Positions 40,418 through 51,579 are shown, counted from the stretch's first letter. The stretch: DNA of 64,000 nucleotides from an uncultured Prevotellaceae bacterium (GCA_900316645.1 ONDP01000001.1:1-64000), one strand, 5' to 3'. The notes: generated from the sequence alone by a model not told the origin. Numbers and translations: made by a program.

Positions 40418-42429
40418 TAAGCAAGTAACTTTTTAACTTGTTCGTAAACATTCTGTCCGGTATATCCCAGCTTCTCATCGAGCACCTTGTAGGGAGCAGA
40501 GAATCCGAAACTGTTCAGACCCCATACACAACCATCGGCACCAACGAGTCCTTCGAGAGTGACAGGCAGACCGGCTGTCATACCGAACTTCTTCTTACCA
40601 GCAGGCAGCACGCTCTCCTGATATTCCTTCGACTGGCTGCGGAACAGACCCTCAGAAGGAACACTGACAATGCGAACCTTGATTCCGTCCTTGCGGAGCA
40701 GCTCAGCACCAGCCTCCAAAGTAGAAACCTCAGAACCAGAAGCCAACAGGATAACATCATAGTCGGCATCGGAACCAGCTACGACATAAGCACCCTTTGT
40801 TGCTTGGCTATAATCGTTGCCTGCAGGCAGCATCTCGATGTTCTGACGAGAGAAGATAAGAGCTGTTGGAGTCTCAGTGTTCTCCATAGCCATACGCCAG
40901 CAAACTGTTGTCTCTTCAGCATCAGCAGGACGAACAACGAGAACAGAATTCTTGCCATGATGATTCTTCAGTTTTTCCATCAGACGGATCTGAGCTTCCT
41001 GCTCAACAGGCTCATGGGTAGGACCATCCTCACCAACGCGGAATGCATCGTGAGTCCAGATGAACTTCACAGGTAATTCCATGAGGGCAGCCATACGAAC
41101 AGCAGGCTTCATATAATCAGAGAATACGAAGAAGGTACCACAGGCAGGGATAACACCACCATGCAGAGCCATACCGATACAGCAGCAAGCCATTGTCAAC
41201 TCAGCAACACCAGCCTGGAAGAATGCACCAGAGAAATCGCCACGAACAATGTCGTGAGTCTTCTTCAGGAAACCGTCTGTCTTATCAGAATTAGAAAGGT
41301 CGGCACTTGCGCAGATCATGTTGGGAACCTGCTCTGCAAGAGCGCTCAGAACAGTAGCAGAAGCACCACGAGTAGCGGCACCAGCCTTCTGCTCAACCTT
41401 GCTCCAGTCAATCACAGGAGCTTTGCCGGCAAACCACTCTTCCATCTGCTTAGCCTGCTCAGGATTAGCCTTTGCCCACTCAGCCTTAGCTGCATAGCGC
41501 TCAGCAACAATCTTCTTCAGTTCCTCAGCACGCTTAGCATACAGGGCCTGTACCTCTGGGAAAATCTGGAATGGGTTCTCGGGATCAGCACCAAGATTCT
41601 TCATGGTGTTGATATAAGCGTCGCCACCGAGAGGAGCTCCGTGGGTAGCACAGTTGCTCTCGTAACTGCTGTTGTCTGCCTTGCGAGCACCCTTACCCAT
41701 TACACAGTGTCCGATAATCAGACTTGGACGCTCTTTCTCAGCCTGAGCCTTCTTGAGGGCCTCACGAATCTGGTCAACATCGTTACCGTCAATCTTCTGT
41801 ACATACCAGCCCCAAGCCTCATACTTCTTGGCAGTATCCTCAGTGGTCACTACCTCAGTCTTTGTAGAGAGCTGAATGTCGTTGGCATCGTAGAACATGA
41901 TGAGGTTGTCGAGACCAAGGTTACCGGCAATACGACCTGCACCCTGAGAAATCTCCTCCTGTACACCACCGTCAGAGATGTAAGCATAGATGGTCTGACC
42001 CATTACATCGCCAAACTTAGCCTTCAGGAATTTAGCGGCAATAGCTGCACCAACAGCGAAGGTATGGCCCTGGCCAAGAGGACCAGAGGTGTTTTCAATA
42101 CCACGGGCAATTTCACGTTCGGGGTGACCTGGAGTAACAGAACCCCACTGACGCAGATTCTTCAGATCCTCCAAAGTAAACTTACCAATCAGGGCAAGCT
42201 GGCTATAGAGCATTGGAGCCATGTGACCTGGATCGAGGAAGAAACGGTCGCGACCTTCCCACTCGGGATGCTCTGGGTCATAAATAAGAAATTCACTGTA
42301 GAGAGTGTTGATAAAATCGGCACCGCCCATAGCACCACCTGGGTGACCAGACTTAGCCTTTTCAACCATTGAGGCAGCAAGAATTCGAATGTTGTCAGCT
42401 GCCATGTTCATTACTTTGTTGTCGTTCAT
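40417..42429 (-). CDS. tkt: Transketolase
   Basis: A 670-residue full-length transketolase with the thiamine-diphosphate domain (KSGHPGGAMGGADF, ISDGGVQEEISQGAGRIAG, MFYDANDIQLSTKTE), the pyrimidine-binding domain (RVGEDGPTHEPVEQ) and the C-terminal domain. It transfers two-carbon units between sugar phosphates and is the main non-oxidative pentose-phosphate route. It forms a two-gene unit with rpiB. Confidence 0.97.
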   Translation of the reverse strand: MNDNKVMNMAADNIRILAASMVEKAKSGHPGGAMGGADFINTLYSEFLIYDPEHPEWEGRDRFFLDPGHMAPMLYSQLALIGKFTLEDLKNLRQWGSVTPGHPEREIARGIENTSGPLGQGHTFAVGAAIAAKFLKAKFGDVMGQTIYAYISDGGVQEEISQGAGRIAGNLGLDNLIMFYDANDIQLSTKTEVVTTEDTAKKYEAWGWYVQKIDGNDVDQIREALKKAQAEKERPSLIIGHCVMGKGARKADNSSYESNCATHGAPLGGDAYINTMKNLGADPENPFQIFPEVQALYAKRAEELKKIVAERYAAKAEWAKANPEQAKQMEEWFAGKAPVIDWSKVEQKAGAATRGASATVLSALAEQVPNMICASADLSNSDKTDGFLKKTHDIVRGDFSGAFFQAGVAELTMACCCIGMALHGGVIPACGTFFVFSDYMKPAVRMAALMELPVKFIWTHDAFRVGEDGPTHEPVEQEAQIRLMEKLKNHHGKNSVLVVRPADAEETTVCWRMAMENTETPTALIFSRQNIEMLPAGNDYSQATKGAYVVAGSDADYDVILLASGSEVSTLEAGAELLRKDGIKVRIVSVPSEGLFRSQSKEYQESVLPAGKKKFGMTAGLPVTLEGLVGADGCVWGLNSFGFSAPYKVLDEKLGYTGQNVYEQVKKLLA

Positions 42430-42484
42430 AATATAAACATTATTTATTAATAATAGTAATAATCGTTGATAGTATTCTAAGTTG

Positions 42485-42492
42485 CAAATTTA
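42485..42492 (-). promoter_or_regulatory. -7 element of tkt-rpiB
   Basis: TAAATTTG on the minus strand about 55 bases before the start codon; no clear TTTG at the usual spacing. Confidence 0.45.
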
Positions 42493-42619
42493 CTCAATTA
42501 TTTTCATTTTCCTGCTTTTTCTTTGAAATATTTAGCAAAAAAGTGTAATATTAGGCGAAGGTTTTACAAAAGATATGTTAACCCGAGTCAAAAATAGGTG
42601 ATATCTGAAAGAATTTGAT

Positions 42620-42627
42620 TACTTTTG
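42620..42627 (+). promoter_or_regulatory. -7 element of leuB
   Basis: TACTTTTG, 38 bases before the start codon. The -33 element is not clear, and no leader-peptide or attenuator is visible. Confidence 0.45.
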
Positions 42628-42665
42628 TGCTTGTTTTACGAGAATCAATTAAATTGGAAATAAAT

Positions 42666-43727
42666 ATGAAATTGAAAATTGCCGTTCTCCCTGGCGACGG
42701 AATTGGTCCAGAGATTATGAAACAAGGTGTTGCTGTGATGGATGCCATCGCTGCTAAATTCGGTCACGAGTTCTCTTATGAGGAAGCTCTCTGTGGAGCC
42801 CATGCTATTGATGCCGTTGGTGATCCTTATCCTGAGGCAACTCATGATGTATGTATGCGCGCTGATGCTGTGTTGTTTGCTGCTGTCGGCGACCTGCGTT
42901 TTGACAACAACCCCACAGCCAAGGTTCGTCCTGAGCAGGGCTTGCTCGCTATGCGTAAGAAGCTGGGACTTTTTGCCAACGTACGTCCAGTTGCTACATT
43001 CGACTGCCTGCTTCATAAGTCACCCTTGAAGGATGAATTGCTGAAAGGTGCAGACTTTGTTGTCATCCGCGAATTGACTGGTGGAATGTATTTCGGTGAG
43101 AAATACCAGGATAATGACAAGGCTTATGATACAGACATCTATACTCGTCCGGAGATTGAGCGTATATTAAAGGTTGCATTCGAAACAGCCCAGAAACGTA
43201 AAAAGCACTTGACTGTTGTCGATAAGGCAAACGTTCTTGCCAGTTCTCGACTGTGGCGTCAGATAGCCAAGGAAATGGAAGCACAGTATCCTGACGTCAA
43301 CACTGATTATATGTTTATCGACAACGCTTCTATGCGTGTGCTGACAGAACCTCGTTTCTTCGATGTGATTGTGACAGAGAATACCTTTGGCGACATCCTG
43401 ACAGATGAGACTTCTTGCATCACAGGTTCTATGGGACTGCAGCCGTCAAGTTCGCTGGGTGAACACACTCCACTCTTCGAGCCAGTTCATGGTTCATGGC
43501 CTCAGGCTGCTGGTCAGAATCTGGCTAACCCATTGGCTGAGATTCTGTCAGCTGCAATGCTGCTTGAGCATTTTGACTTGAAAAAGGAAGGTGCGCTGAT
43601 TCGCGAAGCAGTGAATGCATCGCTCGATGCCAATGTACGTACTCCTGAGATTCAGGTTGAAGGTGGTGCTAAATATGGTACGAAAGAGGTAGGTGAATGG
43701 ATTGTAAACTATATCAAAAACGCTTGA
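42666..43727 (+). CDS. leuB: 3-isopropylmalate dehydrogenase
   Basis: A 353-residue enzyme with [25 protein letters not shown], the NAD/substrate loop [16 protein letters not shown] and the metal-site region [17 protein letters not shown]. It oxidatively decarboxylates 3-isopropylmalate in leucine synthesis. The start is set at [10 protein letters not shown], not at the longer upstream frame. The other leu genes are not in the window. Confidence 0.96.
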   Translation: MKLKIAVLPGDGIGPEIMKQGVAVMDAIAAKFGHEFSYEEALCGAHAIDAVGDPYPEATHDVCMRADAVLFAAVGDLRFDNNPTAKVRPEQGLLAMRKKLGLFANVRPVATFDCLLHKSPLKDELLKGADFVVIRELTGGMYFGEKYQDNDKAYDTDIYTRPEIERILKVAFETAQKRKKHLTVVDKANVLASSRLWRQIAKEMEAQYPDVNTDYMFIDNASMRVLTEPRFFDVIVTENTFGDILTDETSCITGSMGLQPSSSLGEHTPLFEPVHGSWPQAAGQNLANPLAEILSAAMLLEHFDLKKEGALIREAVNASLDANVRTPEIQVEGGAKYGTKEVGEWIVNYIKNA

Positions 43728-44395
43728 TATTGGCGATAGGCTGCTGCCTATTGGCTATTGGCATTCAGGGACAGACAAACCAACAATGGCGCGACTCCCT
43801 GAATGCTATCAATAAACAGATAGCCCAATCGCCCTATAGTGTCTCCTTGCATCTTCGCAAAGCAGCCATTAACTTGGAACTGCAGCAATGGGAGTTTGCC
43901 GTTGACGAGTATAAGACGATTCTTCGTTACGATGAGCATAATCTCACCGCATTGTTCTATAGGGCTTATGCATATACCCATCTGCGCCGTTATGATTTGG
44001 CAAAGAATGATTACAATGATATTCTTTTGGAGAAACCTACTCATCTGGAGGCACGCTTAGGTTTAGCGTATGTCTATCAGTTGATGGATAAACGTAATGA
44101 CGCCCTCGACTTGCTGAATATTGTTGTGGAACAGCATCCCGATTCCGTATCAGGTTATGTGGCACGCGCTTCTTTGGAAACAGATATGAAACGCTACGAG
44201 GCAGCACTCTATGATTGGGAGCAAGCCTCGCGACTTAATCCAGAGAATACCGATTACCTGTTGTCGCACATTGATGTACTGATACGCTTAGGCAGAAAAG
44301 ATACTGCCAGACGTGAATTGGAATTGCTGTCGAGTAGGGGAGTCAACCAAGGTGCACTTCGTGAATTCTACAGACGTCTTAAGGAAATGAAGTAA
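43697..44395 (+). CDS. Tetratricopeptide-repeat protein, exported
   Basis: A 232-residue protein with a hydrophobic N-terminus ([16 protein letters not shown]) and about five TPR-type helical pairs ([52 protein letters not shown]). The first in-frame ATG overlaps the end of leuB by 31 bases; a TTG about nine codons later would give a shorter signal. A strong terminator follows. The function is unknown beyond protein interaction. Confidence 0.75.
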   Translation: MDCKLYQKRLILAIGCCLLAIGIQGQTNQQWRDSLNAINKQIAQSPYSVSLHLRKAAINLELQQWEFAVDEYKTILRYDEHNLTALFYRAYAYTHLRRYDLAKNDYNDILLEKPTHLEARLGLAYVYQLMDKRNDALDLLNIVVEQHPDSVSGYVARASLETDMKRYEAALYDWEQASRLNPENTDYLLSHIDVLIRLGRKDTARRELELLSSRGVNQGALREFYRRLKEMK

Positions 44396-44417
44396 TTTAA
44401 TCACTTCTGTTCATAAA

Positions 44418-44462
44418 AAGCAGAAATCCCAAATCTCCGTGGAGGTTTGGGATTCTGTGTTT
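44418..44462. terminator. Bidirectional terminator between the TPR gene and rpmA
   Basis: CAGAAATCCCAAATCTCC and GGAGGTTTGGGATTCTG form an almost perfect 17-base stem. T-rich sequence lies on both sides (TTTGTTTGG on plus, GCTTTTTATG on minus). Confidence 0.85.
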
Positions 44463-44500
44463 GTTTGGAATAAATTATTTGTTTGTTGTTCTCTTCGGCG

Positions 44501-44758
44501 TTATGCTTCAGGTATTACTGATACAACACTCTTGTCGCGCTTGCCCTTGTGGAACTGAACAGTTCCGTCAACAAGTGCAAAAAGGGTATCATCCTTACCA
44601 ATACCAACATTGTTGCCTGGGTTGTGCTTAGAACCGCGCTGGCGAACAATAATGTTGCCTGCAACAACCTTCTGGCCACCGAAAATCTTAATGCCGAGTC
44701 GCTGTGAAGCTGACTCACGGCCGTTCTTAGAACTACCTACACCTTTTTTATGTGCCAT
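44501..44758 (-). CDS. rpmA: 50S ribosomal protein L27
   Basis: An 85-residue L27 beginning [16 protein letters not shown] with the conserved [12 protein letters not shown] and [16 protein letters not shown]. There is no N-terminal cleavable extension of the Firmicutes type. It lies 19 bases after rplU, the usual pair. Confidence 0.97.
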   Translation of the reverse strand: MAHKKGVGSSKNGRESASQRLGIKIFGGQKVVAGNIIVRQRGSKHNPGNNVGIGKDDTLFALVDGTVQFHKGKRDKSVVSVIPEA

Positions 44759-44777
44759 TTCTTGTTCCTCCTACGTT

Positions 44778-45095
44778 TTAAGCGATTACTGATTTAACTT
44801 CTACCTGTGTGTACTGCTGACGGTGACCGTTCATCTTGCGAGAGTCCTTACGACGCTTCATCTTGAAAACGATAACCTTCTCACCCTTTACCAAGGGATT
44901 GATAACCTCACACACTACTTTAGCACCACTTACGGTGGGCGCACCTACCTGTACTGAACCTTCATTGTCGACAAGCAGTACCTTGTCGAATTCAACAGTC
45001 TTACCGGCTTCCACGTCCTTTATGTGGTTAACGAAGAGCTTTTTACCCTCTTCTGCCTTGAACTGCTGACCGTTAATTTCTACAATTGCGTACAT
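44778..45095 (-). CDS. rplU: 50S ribosomal protein L21
   Basis: A 105-residue L21 beginning [19 protein letters not shown], with [20 protein letters not shown] typical of the C-terminal half. An in-frame extension upstream lies in the leader and is not counted. Confidence 0.97.
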   Translation of the reverse strand: MYAIVEINGQQFKAEEGKKLFVNHIKDVEAGKTVEFDKVLLVDNEGSVQVGAPTVSGAKVVCEVINPLVKGEKVIVFKMKRRKDSRKMNGHRQQYTQVEVKSVIA

Positions 45096-45190
45096 TGTTT
45101 TGTTATTTTTAAACGGGTTTTTCCGGATGGCGCATGGCTTCGTGCCACGACTTAACTGAGCCACCACGGACTAAATCGGGCGCAAAGGTA
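45096..45190 (-). promoter_or_regulatory. Promoter (-7 box) and leader of rplU-rpmA
   Basis: TACCTTTG on the minus strand (45183-45190) is followed by a leader of about 80 bases containing TGGCACGAAGCCA and other GC-rich inverted segments. Such a leader is a candidate site for ribosomal-protein feedback, but I recognise no named family. Confidence 0.45.
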
Positions 45191-45192
45191 CA

Positions 45193-45495
45193 AATTTTAA
45201 TTGAAAATTGAGAATAGAGTATTGATAATTATGATAAGTTTTACACTATTTAACAAACCGAGCACACAAAATAAATAAAGCGATGACCCTCACAGGCAAT
45301 CGCTTCATATCTTCAATAGGTATTAGTCCTTTTAAGGTAAAAAGATTGTTTTCAGGATAACTGTTGCAAAATTACAACATTTTTTAATATCTACAAAACT
45401 TTTTACCAATTATTTTGTAATAATTTAATTGTGTGCCCACACAATTTTCTTTTTTCTCACAAAATAACAGGAAATGATGTGCAAACGATTGACTC
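45193..45495. other. Intergenic region between rplU and the DEAD helicase
   Basis: A/T-rich, no convincing gene. AAGCGAT and ATCGCTT (45280-45307), followed on the minus strand by TTTATTTATTTT, may terminate the helicase transcript. GTGTGCCCACAC (45432-45443) is a small perfect inverted repeat of unknown role. Confidence 0.5.
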
Positions 45496-46767
45496 TTATT
45501 CTGTTTTGGGTTTAGAGGAACTTTTGTGATGCGAGTTACGTTTTTTATTACTATATCGCTTTCCGTTACGTCCCTTTCCGCCTCGACCTCTGGATTGTTT
45601 TCGTGCAGGGGCAGGTTGATAAACAGGTGGCTCACCAAGTCCTTCAGGAAGTGGGTTCTTTGTGATTTCCTTACCGAGGAAGCGTTCTATATTGAAGAAA
45701 TATCGCATATCAGTATCAGAGACAAAAGTGACGGCAACACCATCGCGTTGTGCTCTTGCTGTGCGTCCGATACGATGTACATAGTCTTCCACATCACGAG
45801 GAACATCGTAATTGATAACCATCAGAATATCGTCAATATCGATACCTCGAGCCACAATATCTGTTGCCACCAGAACATTCACTTGTCCTGCCTTAAAGCG
45901 GTACATCACATCGTCACGTTCTTGCTGAGTCAAATCACTGTGCATGGATGCGCAGTTGATGTGGTTCCGTTGCAGTTCGCGAGTAATGTCCTTTACTTTG
46001 TCTTTCTTGCCTGAGAAAATGATTACACGTTCTAACTCACCAGCCTTGAACAAATGACGAATAATTCCCAGTTTCTGTGGTTCATAGCAAACATAGGCAG
46101 ACTGTTGGATTTTCTCTGCTGGTTTACTGACAGCAATTTTCACCTCTATAGGATTATATAATAAGGTACGCGCGAGATCTTGTATCTTATTAGGCATTGT
46201 TGCCGAGAACATAATAGTTTGACGATCTTGCGGTAATAGCTTGGCTATCTGCAAGATATCGTCAGAAAAGCCCATATCGAGCATACGGTCGGCTTCGTCA
46301 AGAACGAAGAATGACAGATGCGAGAGATCGACATATCCCATTCGGATATGTGAGAGAAGTCGCCCTGGTGTGGCAATAATCACGTCAGCACCCATTTTCA
46401 GTCCACGCATTTCCTGGTCAAAACGGTTTCCGTCGTTGCCACCATAGACAGCTACACTCGATATACCATCCAAATAATAGCCGAATCCTTGCATAGCCTG
46501 ATCTATCTGTTGTGCCAGTTCACGGGTGGGAGCCATTATGATGCAGTTGACAGCATCTTTGGGATAGCCTCCATCATCAAGCATACTAAGTATCGGCAAC
46601 AGATAAGCTGCAGTTTTTCCTGTACCCGTCTGTGCTACTCCAATCATGTCACGCCCATCAAGGATTTCAGGGATACACTTTTCCTGTACAGGAGTCATCT
46701 CCTCGAAATGCATGTCGTATAAGGCATCGAGAATATTGTCGTTCAGATATGTTTCTTCAAAATTCAT
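45496..46767 (-). CDS. DEAD-box RNA helicase
   Basis: A 423-residue RhlE/CsdA-like helicase with Q-motif, AQTGTGKT, PTRELAQQ, TPGRLL, VLDEADRM, FSATMP, the C-terminal helicase half (VLVATDIVARGIDIDD, HRIGRTAR) and a basic Arg/Gly/Lys tail. It unwinds RNA duplexes, in ribosome assembly or cold adaptation. It is the last gene of the lon-tgt-lptF/G chain, starting right after the permease stop. Confidence 0.93.
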   Translation of the reverse strand: MNFEETYLNDNILDALYDMHFEEMTPVQEKCIPEILDGRDMIGVAQTGTGKTAAYLLPILSMLDDGGYPKDAVNCIIMAPTRELAQQIDQAMQGFGYYLDGISSVAVYGGNDGNRFDQEMRGLKMGADVIIATPGRLLSHIRMGYVDLSHLSFFVLDEADRMLDMGFSDDILQIAKLLPQDRQTIMFSATMPNKIQDLARTLLYNPIEVKIAVSKPAEKIQQSAYVCYEPQKLGIIRHLFKAGELERVIIFSGKKDKVKDITRELQRNHINCASMHSDLTQQERDDVMYRFKAGQVNVLVATDIVARGIDIDDILMVINYDVPRDVEDYVHRIGRTARAQRDGVAVTFVSDTDMRYFFNIERFLGKEITKNPLPEGLGEPPVYQPAPARKQSRGRGGKGRNGKRYSNKKRNSHHKSSSKPKTE

Positions 46768-47979
46768 TTAATTAGGTGCTTGTCTATAACAGTAATAGGC
46801 GATAAACGCATACAGAATATTGGGAATCCATGCAGCCAGCATAGGTGGTGTGTCGGCATTGATAGCAAAAGTGGAACTGATGGTCTGTAGCAGAATATAG
46901 GAAAACGACAAAGCCAGTCCTATTCCCAAGTACATACCCATCCCACCTTTACGCTTTCTGGATGAAAGCGATACACCGATAATAGTCAATATGAACGATG
47001 CAAACGAAGTGGCTATTCGTTTATGGTATTCCACCTCATATTGCACCACATTGCTCGAACCACGTTCCTGTTGCTTCGAGATATATCGCTTTAATTCTGG
47101 CGAAGTAAAAGTCTCTTGCTGTCCTTTAGAGAAAATCAAGTCCATTGGCTCCATCTGTATCAGGGTGTCAATCTCAGAACCACTTGTGATTTTCTCGCGC
47201 ATACCTTTCAATTCACGAATTTTGTAGTTTCGTGCCTTCCAATGGTAACGTGAATCCGAAATGGTGTCGTATTGAATGACACTGGCAGTCATGTGACTCA
47301 CCAATTTCTTCTTGTCAAACTTATAGAGAGAAAAGCCATATCCTGTTTTGCGGATATCGTCGTATTGAGAAATATAGGCAACTGTGCCTTTGTCTACCAT
47401 CAGCTGAATATTTGTTGCGGTAGTATTCTTTTTGTTGTTTTTATATAGTGATTCAAAGTCGTGGCGCACCACCGTTCCTTTAGGAATGACGTATGCTCCC
47501 AGATAAAAGTTCAGAACAGCGATAAGAGCTGCAGAAATGAGGTAAGGGCGCAACAGTCGCTTGAAGCTCATACCACATGCCAGCATAGCAATAATTTCGG
47601 AATTGCCAGCCAGTTTAGAAGTAAAGAAGATAACGGCAATAAATACGAACAGCGGTGAGAATAGGTTTGCAAAATAAGGCACAAAGTTCATGTAGTAGTC
47701 AAAGACAATGGCCCTCAACGGTGCATGATAAGTGGCGAATTTAGCCAGATTCTCGTTGACGTCGAAAACAATAGAGATAGAAATAATAAGTGCAATAGAG
47801 TAGATATAGGTACCGATGAATTTCTTAATGATATACCAGTCCATCAGTTGTATATACTGCAAGGGATTATATTTCTTTAAGAAAGCCACTCGCTCCCAAG
47901 GAAGTCTGTTCCACCAAATCCTCAGCTTCCTTATTGGCACCATTGCCTTTCTAACTATTTCTCTTAATTTTTCTTTCAT
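46768..47979 (-). CDS. LptF/LptG-type (YjgP/YjgQ) lipopolysaccharide export permease
   Basis: A 403-residue protein with the YjgP/YjgQ layout: three N-terminal membrane segments, a periplasmic beta-jellyroll domain (about 150-310), then three C-terminal segments (TSFASFILTIIGVSLSSRKR and LSFSYILLQTISSTFAI). It would extract LPS from the inner membrane together with LptB. Which of LptF or LptG it is cannot be told here. It overlaps tgt by four bases. Confidence 0.88.
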   Translation of the reverse strand: MKEKLREIVRKAMVPIRKLRIWWNRLPWERVAFLKKYNPLQYIQLMDWYIIKKFIGTYIYSIALIISISIVFDVNENLAKFATYHAPLRAIVFDYYMNFVPYFANLFSPLFVFIAVIFFTSKLAGNSEIIAMLACGMSFKRLLRPYLISAALIAVLNFYLGAYVIPKGTVVRHDFESLYKNNKKNTTATNIQLMVDKGTVAYISQYDDIRKTGYGFSLYKFDKKKLVSHMTASVIQYDTISDSRYHWKARNYKIRELKGMREKITSGSEIDTLIQMEPMDLIFSKGQQETFTSPELKRYISKQQERGSSNVVQYEVEYHKRIATSFASFILTIIGVSLSSRKRKGGMGMYLGIGLALSFSYILLQTISSTFAINADTPPMLAAWIPNILYAFIAYYCYRQAPN

Positions 47980-49103
47980 CTCCTACGTCCTAAATCGTCA
48001 ATAACCGAACGTTTCCACTGAACAAAATCACCTTGTTCTATATGCTGACGGGCATCTGTGACCAATCGCAGATAGAAAGCAAGATTATGAATTGAGGCAA
48101 TCTGCATAGCCAGGAGTTCCTGAGCTTTGAAGAGGTGGTGCAAGTAGGCTTTCGAGTGGATGCGGTCTATCTCGCAGCCCTCTGGGTCGATGGGTGAAAA
48201 ATCATCTTCCCATTTCTTGTTGCGCATATTCATAGTACCCTGATAGGTGAACAACATGGCATTGCGCCCATTACGGGTAGGCATCACACAGTCAAACATA
48301 TCCACACCGCGTTCGATGGCTTCCAGAATATTCTGTGGTGTTCCGACCCCCATCAGATAGCGAGGCTTGTCTTTAGGCAATATCTCGTTGACCACTTCAA
48401 TCATTTCGTACATGATTTCAGTAGGTTCGCCCACAGCCAATCCGCCGATAGCATTACCATCCGCCCCTTTGTCTGCCACATGTTTGGCAGCCTCTTGACG
48501 CAAATCCTTGAAGGTACACCCCTGTACGATAGGGAACAGACTCTGCTGGTAACCATAAAGAGGCTCTGTTTCGTTGAAACGCTTGATGCAGCGGTCGAGC
48601 CAGCGCTGAGTAAGTCCCAGTGATTTCTTGGCATATTGGTAGTCACTCTGTCCTGGAGGACATTCGTCGAGCGCCATCATGATGTCGGCACCTATGACAC
48701 GTTCCGTGTCCATCACGTTTTCAGGAGTGAAAATATGGCGTGAGCCGTCAATATGACTTTGAAATTCACATCCCTCTTCGCGCAACTTTCGGATGCCAGT
48801 GAGTGAAAACACCTGAAAACCACCAGAGTCAGTCAAAATAGGGCGATCCCAAGTGTTGAATTGGTGGAGTCCTCCTGCTTTACGCAGAATCTCCAGGCCA
48901 GGACGCAGATATAAATGGTATGTATTGCCCAAAATAATCTGTGCCTTCACCTGTTCACGCAGTTCCGAAAAATGTACACCCTTCACACTGCCCACTGTTC
49001 CAACAGGCATAAAGATGGGTGTTTTAATCTGTCCGTGGTCTGTGGTAATCAGACCAGTACGGGCATCGGAAACCGAGTCAGTATGTTGCAGTTCAAATGT
49101 CAT
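47976..49103 (-). CDS. tgt: tRNA-guanine transglycosylase
   Basis: A 375-residue Tgt that exchanges guanine 34 for preQ1 in tRNAs for Asp, Asn, His and Tyr. Landmarks are LTDSGGFQVFSL with an active-site Asp, GGLAVGEP, YLMGVGTPQN and DCVMPTRNGR. The zinc site normally formed by CxCxxC and a His is depleted: the segment reads DPEGCEIDRIHSKAY, keeping one cysteine, while the SIHN histidine remains. That may be a lineage trait of Bacteroidetes Tgt. It starts 11 bases after lon. Confidence 0.93.
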   Translation of the reverse strand: MTFELQHTDSVSDARTGLITTDHGQIKTPIFMPVGTVGSVKGVHFSELREQVKAQIILGNTYHLYLRPGLEILRKAGGLHQFNTWDRPILTDSGGFQVFSLTGIRKLREEGCEFQSHIDGSRHIFTPENVMDTERVIGADIMMALDECPPGQSDYQYAKKSLGLTQRWLDRCIKRFNETEPLYGYQQSLFPIVQGCTFKDLRQEAAKHVADKGADGNAIGGLAVGEPTEIMYEMIEVVNEILPKDKPRYLMGVGTPQNILEAIERGVDMFDCVMPTRNGRNAMLFTYQGTMNMRNKKWEDDFSPIDPEGCEIDRIHSKAYLHHLFKAQELLAMQIASIHNLAFYLRLVTDARQHIEQGDFVQWKRSVIDDLGRRR

Positions 49104-49113
49104 TATTCACTTC

Positions 49114-51579
49114 TCACTTTTCGCTTTTCACTTCATCTATAGTAAAGTCTAACGGATTGCTTACAATCTCGTCAGTCAGGGCAAAATCCCACACGTCCTG
49201 AACGTTCTCCACATAGTGGAAATTTACTCCCTTCAAATATATTTCAGGAATTTCTTCAATATCTTTCTGGTTATCACGGCACATTACGATATCAGTAATC
49301 CCCGCACGCTTAGCTGCTAGGATTTTCTCCTTAATACCACCAACGGGAAGCACCTTACCTCGCAGAGTAATTTCGCCTGTCATAGCTGTGTTCTTTCGAA
49401 CTTTACGCTGGGTGAGAGCCGATGCTATAGATGTGGCAATAGTGATACCAGCCGAAGGACCGTCTTTGGGCGTGGCTCCTTCTGGAACGTGAATATGTAT
49501 GTTCCAATTGTCAAAGATGCGATAATCGATGTTCAAATTCTCTGCATGAGCCTTCACATATTCCAGAGCTAAAACAGCACTTTCTTTCATGACATCTCCT
49601 AGATTACCTGTCAATGTCAGTTTTGAGCCTTTGCCTTTCGAGAGCGATGTCTCAATAAAGAGAATCTCACCTCCGACACTGGTCCATGCCAGACCAGTTA
49701 CCACGCCAGCATAGCTGTTGCCTTGATAGATGTCCCGATAGAATGGTGGTTTACCTAACAGTCCTTCAATTTCCGTAGGTGTGATCTTCAAGAAAGGTAA
49801 TTCACCGTCTTTCGCCTTTCGGAAAGCCATCTTGCGCAGAGCCTTATTGATTTGCTTCTCTAATTGACGCACTCCGCTTTCACGCGTGTACTGTTCTATA
49901 ATCTTCTCAATAGCCGCCTTGTTAAAAGTCAGTCCTTTATCCATCAGACCGGTGTTCTCCTTCTCTTTCGGAATCAAGTGACGCTTGGCTATCTCATATT
50001 TCTCCTCTGTGATATAGCCGCTCACCTCGATAATTTCCATGCGGTCGAGGAGGGGTTTGGGGATAGTACTCAGATTATTTGCAGTAGCGATGAACAAGAC
50101 CTTCGACAGGTCATAGTCCACATCCAGATAGTTATCATGGAAAGCATTGTTCTGTTCTGGATCCAGTACTTCCAACATCGCTGAAGCAGGGTCGCCATTA
50201 TGCGTATTCTGTGTCACCTTGTCTATCTCATCGAGGATAAATACGGGATTGCTCGAACCTGCCTTTTGCATACTTTTAATAATACGCCCAGGCATAGCAC
50301 CTATATAAGTACGACGGTGTCCGCGTATCTCTGCCTCGTCGTGCAGACCTCCAAGCGACACGCGTACATACTTACGATTCAGTGCATCAGCTATTGATTT
50401 TCCCAAGCTTGTCTTACCAACCCCCGGAGGTCCATATAAGCACAAAATAGGAGATTTAAGGTCACCGCGTAACGAAAGTACGGCAATATATTCCAAAATA
50501 CGCTCCTTCACCTTTTCCATACCATAGTGATCTCTATCCAGTATCTTTTGGGCACGATCTAAACGAAGGTCGTCTTCTGTGCATTCGTTCCATGGCAGTG
50601 ACACCAAAGTCTGCAGGTATGTGAGCTGAATATTGAAATCGGGACTTTGTGGATTCAACTGGTCTAGTTTGTCAATCTCCTTATAGAAGATTCGGTCCAC
50701 CTCGTCGCTCCAGTTTTTCAGCATGGCTTTCTCCAGCAAGTCCTTCTTCTCAGGCGAGCTCTCATTTCCCATTTCTGCCTGCAAATTCTTGATTTGCTGC
50801 TGCAAGAAGTAATTACGTTGCTGTTCATCAATATCGTCACGTGTCTTATTTCGAATGTCGAGCTTGAGGTTTTGCAGTTCCGTCTCACGGTTCACGATTT
50901 TCATCACATTGAACAGGCGCTCCTTGATAGATGTAGTTGTCAGCAGCATCATTTTCTCCTTAACAGAGAAAGGCAGGTTCGAACAAATGAAGTTAATTGC
51001 CATGATGTTGTTGTCAACATTCTTAATGGCGAAGCCAGCCTCTTCAGGAATCTCGTCGTTCAGTTTGATGTATTCGGCTACCGACGAGCGTAAATCATCA
51101 ACAGCAGTCTTGAATTCTGTGTCACGCTTGTCAGGCTCAATTTCTGGAACGGCTTCCACACGCCCTTCCAGATATGGAGTATATTTCGTTATTTCATACA
51201 GCTTCACACGTCCTAAACCTTGAACAATAGCTGTCAGATTTCCATTTGGTAGTGTAAGCAGTTTGATGACCTTTGCATATACACCCATGTCATATAAATC
51301 GGAACGAATGGGCTCATCAGTATCTGGATCGCGCTGGCAGAATAAGCCAATCGTTAAGTCATGTTTCTCCGCTTGTCTTACCAGTTTCATACTTGAGTCA
51401 CGTCCAATCAGTATAGGAGTAATGACTCCTGGAAACAGCACGATATTGCGAACAGCGAGAATGGGAATACAATCTGGAATTTCTTCCTTGCTCAGGTCGC
51501 TCATGTCACCTTCAAGGTCTGCAATCATCGAGAACGACCTGTTCTTATTATCCATAAACATTGTTACTTTCTCTTCCAT
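49114..51579 (-). CDS. lon: ATP-dependent protease Lon
   Basis: An 821-residue Lon with N-terminal substrate-binding domain ([20 protein letters not shown]), AAA+ module ([24 protein letters not shown]) and the Ser-Lys protease domain (catalytic Ser in PKDGPSAGI and Lys in [11 protein letters not shown]). It degrades damaged and regulatory proteins. It leads the minus-strand chain with a divergent promoter. Its final codons (DEVKSEK) are written in the GTGAAAA-type heptad repeat. Confidence 0.97.
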   Translation of the reverse strand: MEEKVTMFMDNKNRSFSMIADLEGDMSDLSKEEIPDCIPILAVRNIVLFPGVITPILIGRDSSMKLVRQAEKHDLTIGLFCQRDPDTDEPIRSDLYDMGVYAKVIKLLTLPNGNLTAIVQGLGRVKLYEITKYTPYLEGRVEAVPEIEPDKRDTEFKTAVDDLRSSVAEYIKLNDEIPEEAGFAIKNVDNNIMAINFICSNLPFSVKEKMMLLTTTSIKERLFNVMKIVNRETELQNLKLDIRNKTRDDIDEQQRNYFLQQQIKNLQAEMGNESSPEKKDLLEKAMLKNWSDEVDRIFYKEIDKLDQLNPQSPDFNIQLTYLQTLVSLPWNECTEDDLRLDRAQKILDRDHYGMEKVKERILEYIAVLSLRGDLKSPILCLYGPPGVGKTSLGKSIADALNRKYVRVSLGGLHDEAEIRGHRRTYIGAMPGRIIKSMQKAGSSNPVFILDEIDKVTQNTHNGDPASAMLEVLDPEQNNAFHDNYLDVDYDLSKVLFIATANNLSTIPKPLLDRMEIIEVSGYITEEKYEIAKRHLIPKEKENTGLMDKGLTFNKAAIEKIIEQYTRESGVRQLEKQINKALRKMAFRKAKDGELPFLKITPTEIEGLLGKPPFYRDIYQGNSYAGVVTGLAWTSVGGEILFIETSLSKGKGSKLTLTGNLGDVMKESAVLALEYVKAHAENLNIDYRIFDNWNIHIHVPEGATPKDGPSAGITIATSIASALTQRKVRKNTAMTGEITLRGKVLPVGGIKEKILAAKRAGITDIVMCRDNQKDIEEIPEIYLKGVNFHYVENVQDVWDFALTDEIVSNPLDFTIDEVKSEK

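Noticed and set aside
41161..42372. Long open frame of 403 codons on the plus strand opposite transketolase
   Set aside because: It is antisense to a full-length, strongly conserved tkt; composition mirrors the minus-strand codons and it shows no family motifs.
45096..45190. Named ribosomal-protein leader for rplU
   Set aside because: GC-rich inverted segments are present, but they do not match a leader structure I can name; kept only as a low-confidence leader.
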